16,678 bases of DNA from contig JASHVF010000402.1 of NCBI GenBank assembly GCA_030039615.1, positions 1 to 16,678 of the forward strand. Reading direction: 5' to 3'. The first letter of the stretch is position 1. Each line of letters starts with the position of its first letter. This DNA is from Gammaproteobacteria bacterium (GTDB taxonomy: Bacteria; Pseudomonadota; Gammaproteobacteria; Steroidobacterales; Steroidobacteraceae). Made by a program: the position numbers and the translations under genes. Below, piece after piece: positions 12,799-16,678 of this stretch. The notes beneath the pieces were generated by a model, which saw nothing but the letters and a program-made list of their open reading frames with translations, was not told where the DNA came from and did not search any database.

Positions 12799-14952
12799 AT
12801 GCGCCAACACTCGCACCACGGCACGCTCGCGAGCGCTTGCCTCGCCGCACTCCTCAGCGGCGTGCTGCCGGCGGACGTATCGCTCAGGTACCCGAGCCCG
12901 CCGCGCGCGGACGTGAGCGAGGACTATCACGGCGTCGTGGTCGCCGACCCCTATCGTCCGCTCGAGGAGCTCGACGCGCCCGCGACCCGCGCCTGGGTCG
13001 AAGCCGAGGCGAAGCTGACACACGGCTATCTCGCCGGCATCCCGCAGCGTGCGGCGCTGCACAGCCGTCTGCTCGCCCTCTACAGCTATGGCCGCTGCGG
13101 CGTTCCGTTCACCGCCGGCGGACGCTACTTCTACGCCGCCAACAGCGGCCACGAGGGGCAGAGCCGCCTGTACGCCGCCGCCGCACTCGATGCGACCGCG
13201 AGTGTCGCGGTGGACCCCAACGCGCTCTCCCCGGTGGGGATCGTCAACGAGCGCAGCGGCTACGTCGCGAGCCGCGACGGCCGCCTGATCGCCTACGGCG
13301 TCTCGCCAGGCGGGTCGGACTGGACCGAGTGGCGCATCCGGGATCTCACCACCGGGCAGGATCTGCCCGAGATGCTCAGGTTCACCAAGTACTATGCGCC
13401 GGTCTTCACGCGCGACGGCAAGGGCCTCTACTACAGCGCCTTCCCGGCACCGAAGCCCGGCGCCGAGCTCAGCACGCCGGACCTCGAAGACGCCGTCTAC
13501 TATCATGAGCTCGGCACGCCGAGCTCGGCCGACCGCCGCGTGCTCTACGATCAGACGCATGCCGACTGGCAATACCAGCCCAACCTCTCGGACGACGGGC
13601 GCTGGCTCGTGGTGCGGGTCGGGGAGGGCGAGGTCGGCGACAAGGGACGCGAGAACCTCTATCTCCTCGATCTCGAGGCCCCTACGCCGGCCGCGGTCCC
13701 GGTCGTCGAGGGGTTCGAGGCGGCCTACAACTACGTCGGCTCGGAAGGCGGGCGGCTCTACTTCCTCACCTCGCTCGAGGCTCCCAACGGGCGGGTGATC
13801 GCCATCGATCCGGCGAGCCCGGCGAAGACCAACTGGCGCAGCGTCCTGCCCGAAGGGCCCGACGCGATCGATCTCAACGAGTCGAGCGTCACGCTGGTCG
13901 ACCACCAGCTCATCGTGCAAAGCCTGCACGATGCCCACAGCCGCGTCGTGCGCTACGGCCTCGACGGCAGTGAGCGCGGCGAGATCGCGCTGCCGGGCCC
14001 GGGGACGGCACGCGGCTTCGGCGGGCGTGCCGATGACCGCGAGACCTTCTACTCCTTCAACGATCTCGTCACGCCGCCGACCGTGTACCGGCTCGATCTC
14101 GAGTCGGGACGCGCCACGCGCTGGCGCGCCCCGCGGGTGGCGTTCGACCCTGGCGCCTTCGAGGAGGAGCAGGTTTTTTACCCGGCCAAGGACGGCACCC
14201 ACATTCCGCTGCTGCTTGCGTACCGCAAGGGCCTGAAGCTCGACGGCGACAATCCGCTGCTGCTCGAGGGCTACGGGGGCTTCGGCATCAGCAACCTGCC
14301 GCGTTTCGAGCCCTCGCGCATCGCCTGGCTCGAGATGGGCGGCGTGTTCGCGGTCGCCAGCATCCGCGGCGGCGGCGAGTACGGCGAGGCCTGGCACCGC
14401 CAGGCGATCCTCACCCACAAGCAGCTGGTGTTCGATGACTTCATCGCCGCGGCTGAGTGGCTGATCGCGCGCCACTACACCTCGACGCCGCGGCTCGCGA
14501 TTCACGGCCGCTCCAACGGCGGCCTGCTGGTCGGCGCCTGCATGACGCAGCGGCCGGAGCTGTTCGGCGCGGCCATCCCCCAGGTCGGGGTGCTCGACAT
14601 GCTGCGCTTCGACCGTTTCGGGCAGGGCGCCGGCTGGGAGGGCGACTACGGCTCGCCGCAGGATCCCGGGCAGTTCCGCGCGCTGTACGCCTACTCGCCG
14701 GTGCACAACGTGCGCGCCGGCGTGCGCTACCCGGCGACGCTCATCATCACCGCCGACCACGACACGCGCGTCATGCCGATGCACTCCTTCAAGTTCGCGG
14801 CGGCGCTGCAGGCGGCGCAGGCGGGCGACAAGCCGGTGCTGCTCGACGTGACGCTCAACGCCGGGCACGGCGGCGGCGAGGCGCTGGCGCAATCCTCCGC
14901 CCTCGATATCTATTCCTTCCTGGCGCACAACCTCGCGATGCGGAGCCGCTGA
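12799..14952 (+). CDS. Exported prolyl oligopeptidase (S9A family)
   Basis: This serine peptidase cleaves short peptides after proline. With the ATG at 12799 the protein is 717 residues: a signal-like N-terminus (MRQHSHHG, then LASACLAALLSGVLPA) suggests export to the periplasm. YPSPPRADV..DYHGVVVADPYRPLEE is the usual start of the mature protein, then a beta-propeller domain to about residue 450, then the alpha/beta-hydrolase domain. The catalytic triad is S572 in HGRSNGG, D655 in TADHDTRV and H690 in NAGHGGG. ASIRGGGEYGEAWHRQA is also diagnostic. An in-frame GTG at 12757 would add 14 residues but has no better ribosome-binding site; AAAGG lies just before 12799, unusually close to the ATG. 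The mdcA start follows the stop by two bases, so the two may share a transcript although their functions are not obviously linked. Confidence 0.94.
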   Translation: MRQHSHHGTLASACLAALLSGVLPADVSLRYPSPPRADVSEDYHGVVVADPYRPLEELDAPATRAWVEAEAKLTHGYLAGIPQRAALHSRLLALYSYGRCGVPFTAGGRYFYAANSGHEGQSRLYAAAALDATASVAVDPNALSPVGIVNERSGYVASRDGRLIAYGVSPGGSDWTEWRIRDLTTGQDLPEMLRFTKYYAPVFTRDGKGLYYSAFPAPKPGAELSTPDLEDAVYYHELGTPSSADRRVLYDQTHADWQYQPNLSDDGRWLVVRVGEGEVGDKGRENLYLLDLEAPTPAAVPVVEGFEAAYNYVGSEGGRLYFLTSLEAPNGRVIAIDPASPAKTNWRSVLPEGPDAIDLNESSVTLVDHQLIVQSLHDAHSRVVRYGLDGSERGEIALPGPGTARGFGGRADDRETFYSFNDLVTPPTVYRLDLESGRATRWRAPRVAFDPGAFEEEQVFYPAKDGTHIPLLLAYRKGLKLDGDNPLLLEGYGGFGISNLPRFEPSRIAWLEMGGVFAVASIRGGGEYGEAWHRQAILTHKQLVFDDFIAAAEWLIARHYTSTPRLAIHGRSNGGLLVGACMTQRPELFGAAIPQVGVLDMLRFDRFGQGAGWEGDYGSPQDPGQFRALYAYSPVHNVRAGVRYPATLIITADHDTRVMPMHSFKFAAALQAAQAGDKPVLLDVTLNAGHGGGEALAQSSALDIYSFLAHNLAMRSR

Positions 14953-14954
14953 GC

Positions 14955-16628
14955 ATGGCGACCGACACCGCGGCCACGGCGGCCCAGGCCTCGGCGCCGC
15001 GCAGCTGGAGCACGCGCCGCGAGGACAAGGCAAAGCGCCTCGCCGGCGTGGCGCCGCACGCCGATGGCAAGGTGGTGCGCCGTGCCGACATCGTGCCGGT
15101 GCTCGAGGCGCTGTTGCGCAGCGGCGACCGCGTCGCCCTCGAGGGCAACAACCAGAAGCAGGCGGACTTCCTGTCGCGCTCGCTGGTGGAGATCGATCCA
15201 AAGCGGGTCAGCGACCTGCACATGCTCATCTCCTCGATCACGCGGCCCGAGCACCTGACGCTGTTCGAGCGCGGCATCGCGCGGCGGGTCGATTTCTCCT
15301 ACGCCGGCCCGCAGAGTCTGCGGGTCGCGCAGCTGCTCGAGGACGGTACGCTCGAGATCGGCGCGATCCACACCTACATCGAGCTCTACGCGCGCATGTT
15401 CGTCGACCTGACGCCGCAGGTGGTGCTGGTGTGCGCCGAAAAGGCCGATCTCGCCGGTAACCTCTACACCGGTCCCAACACCGAGGAGACCCCGACGCTG
15501 ATCGAGGCGGCCGCGTTCCGCCACGGCATCGTGCTGGCGCAGGTGAACGAGGTGGTCGACCGCCTGCCACGCGTCGACGTGCCGGGATCCTGGGTCGACC
15601 TGATCGTGCCCGCCGACCGGCCGTTTGCCATCGAGCCGCTGTTCACGCGCGATCCACGGCAGATCAACGAGCTGCAGATCCTGATGGGGATGATGGTGAT
15701 CCGCGGCATCTACGAGCGCCACGGCGTCACGGCCCTCAACCACGGCATCGGCTTCGGCACCGCGGCGATCGAGCTGCTGCTGCCGAGCTACGCCGGCGCA
15801 CTCGGGCTCAAGGGCAGGATCTGCCGCAACTGGACCCTGAATCCGCACCCGACGCTCATTCCGGCCATCGAGAGCGGCTGGGTGGAGAGCGTGCACTGCT
15901 TCGGCGGCGAAGTCGGGATGGAAGACTACGTGCGCGCGCGCCCCGATGTCTTTTTTGTCGGCGGCGACGGCAGCCTGCGCTCCAACCGCGTGCTGTGCCA
16001 GCTCGCCGGCCAGTACGGCGTGGATCTGTTCATCGGCTCGACGCTGCAGATGGATGCGGATGCCAACTCCTCGACCGTGACGCTCGGGCGCCTCGCCGGC
16101 TACGGCGGCGCCCCCAACATGGGGCACGATCCGCGCGGCCGCCGGCACCCGAGCCCGGCGTGGCTCAGTCTGCTGACGGCCGAGGCTCCGATCGTGCGCG
16201 GGCGCAAGCTCGTGGTACAGCTGGTCGAGACCTTCAATCGCGGCGGCGTGCCGGCGCTGGTGGAGTCGCTGGAGGCGATCCAGGTGGGACGCGAGGCCGG
16301 CTTCGCCATAGCCCCGGTGATGATCTACGGCGACGACGTGAGTCACGTGGTGAGCGAGGAGGGCATCGCCTACCTCTACAAGGCGGAAGGTGCAGAAGAG
16401 CGCCGCGCCGCGCTCGCCGGCATCGCGGGCGCCACCAGCATCGGTCGGCGCGCGGACGTAAAGCGCACCGCCAGCCTGCGCGCGCGCGGACTCATCGCCT
16501 ATCCCGAGGATCTCGGGGTGCGCCGCGGCGCGGCACGCCGTTCGCTGCTCGCCGCCCGCAGCATCGAGGACCTGGTCGCGTGGTCGGGGGGGCTCTACAA
16601 GCCGCCGCCCCGTTTCCGCAGCTGGTAG
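14955..16628 (+). CDS. mdcA: Malonate decarboxylase alpha subunit (acetyl-ACP:malonate ACP transferase)
   Basis: This subunit transfers the acyl-carrier protein from acetyl-ACP to malonate, giving malonyl-ACP, which the beta and gamma subunits decarboxylate. The 557-residue length and the sequence fit MdcA: WSTRREDKAKRLA near the N-terminus, VALEGNNQKQADFLSRSL, LHMLISSITRPEHL, VCAEKADLAGNLYTGPNTEE, INELQILMGMMVIRG, NHGIGFGTAAIELLLP, CRNWTLNPHPTLIPA and GYGGAPNMGHDPRGRRH, ending SGGLYKPPPRFRSW. It belongs to the CoA-transferase superfamily and is cytoplasmic. The ATG at 14955 follows the prolyl oligopeptidase stop by two bases; GGAG about 11 bases upstream, inside that gene, may be the ribosome-binding site. 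Other mdc genes would be expected to the right, outside the window, and the next reading frame starts three bases after the stop. Together they would let the cell grow on malonate. Confidence 0.95.
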   Translation: MATDTAATAAQASAPRSWSTRREDKAKRLAGVAPHADGKVVRRADIVPVLEALLRSGDRVALEGNNQKQADFLSRSLVEIDPKRVSDLHMLISSITRPEHLTLFERGIARRVDFSYAGPQSLRVAQLLEDGTLEIGAIHTYIELYARMFVDLTPQVVLVCAEKADLAGNLYTGPNTEETPTLIEAAAFRHGIVLAQVNEVVDRLPRVDVPGSWVDLIVPADRPFAIEPLFTRDPRQINELQILMGMMVIRGIYERHGVTALNHGIGFGTAAIELLLPSYAGALGLKGRICRNWTLNPHPTLIPAIESGWVESVHCFGGEVGMEDYVRARPDVFFVGGDGSLRSNRVLCQLAGQYGVDLFIGSTLQMDADANSSTVTLGRLAGYGGAPNMGHDPRGRRHPSPAWLSLLTAEAPIVRGRKLVVQLVETFNRGGVPALVESLEAIQVGREAGFAIAPVMIYGDDVSHVVSEEGIAYLYKAEGAEERRAALAGIAGATSIGRRADVKRTASLRARGLIAYPEDLGVRRGAARRSLLAARSIEDLVAWSGGLYKPPPRFRSW

Positions 16629-16631
16629 CGC

Positions 16632-16678
16632 ATGCAGCCGCAGCTCGCCCTCGAGGCTCCCCCGCGGCGCGCACGCCG
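16632..16678 (+). CDS. Start of the next gene, possibly mdcB (cut by window edge)
   Basis: Three bases after the mdcA stop an ATG opens a frame that runs to the window edge and begins MQPQLALEAPPRRAR. Only 15 codons are visible, too few for recognition. In many malonate decarboxylase operons the gene after mdcA is mdcB, which makes the triphosphoribosyl-dephospho-CoA precursor of the ACP prosthetic group, so mdcB is the first guess. This rests on gene order only. There is no clear Shine-Dalgarno. Confidence 0.5.
   Translation, partial: MQPQLALEAPPRRAR

Noticed and set aside
12202..15201. 999-codon open frame on the minus strand across the prolyl oligopeptidase gene
   Set aside because: It spans parts of several clear genes, lacks any recognisable domain and shows the composition of a GC-rich shadow frame.
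14910..16346. 478-codon open frame on the minus strand opposite mdcA
   Set aside because: Same artefact: mdcA matches its family over its full length, and the antisense translation has no recognisable domain.
1..16678. CRISPR array, tRNA, insertion sequence, prophage or defence island
   Set aside because: No regularly spaced repeats, cloverleaf-like segments, transposase, integrase or known defence-protein motifs were seen on either strand.

Overview
The window is very GC-rich, gene-dense DNA with strong GC bias at third codon positions and no mobile-element signatures. It looks like an ordinary chromosomal segment of a Gram-negative bacterium. An outer-membrane beta-barrel with a terminal Phe, a lipoprotein with a lipobox, Sec signal peptides, a cysD/cysNC pair and a malonate decarboxylase alpha subunit together suggest a high-GC Pseudomonadota, most likely a gammaproteobacterium. 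The genus cannot be fixed from this sequence alone.

Layout, left to right. (1) 1-456: the 3' end of an outer-membrane beta-barrel gene. (2) 702-1532: a secreted Gly/His/Tyr-rich protein, closed by a strong hairpin shared with a convergent gene at 1589-2860 that encodes a lipoprotein with a predicted seven-bladed FG-GAP/VCBS propeller. (3) 2994-4141: a HAD-family hydrolase translationally coupled to an unrecognised 163-residue protein. (4) 4176-5249, minus strand: an exported protein with two retropepsin-like DTG lobes, divergent from (5) 5363-9035: a tightly coupled cysD-cysNC-cysQ unit for sulfate activation (sulfate to APS to PAPS, plus PAP removal). (6) 9048-9470, minus strand: an Lrp/AsnC regulator, divergent from 9620-11664: ornithine cyclodeaminase overlapping arginase. 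The shared AT-rich intergenic region carries a 15-bp palindrome. Together these look like a regulated arginine to ornithine to proline module. (7) 11804-12025: a dodecin. (8) 12041-12742, minus strand: an Asp/Glu racemase family protein. (9) 12799-14952: an exported prolyl oligopeptidase, followed two bases later by 14955-16628, malonate decarboxylase alpha subunit (mdcA). The first codons of the next gene lie at the right edge.

Coding density is high and same-strand neighbours mostly overlap by 1-4 bases. The longest stretch without a gene is 457-701 (245 bases). I saw no tRNA, rRNA, CRISPR array, insertion sequence, prophage or attachment site. I also found no convincing novel multi-gene system. 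The points most worth a second look are the predicted leaderless start of cysD, the palindrome between the Lrp regulator and the arginine genes, a dodecin without the usual flavin-stacking Trp, the two-DTG protease, and the POP-mdcA junction.
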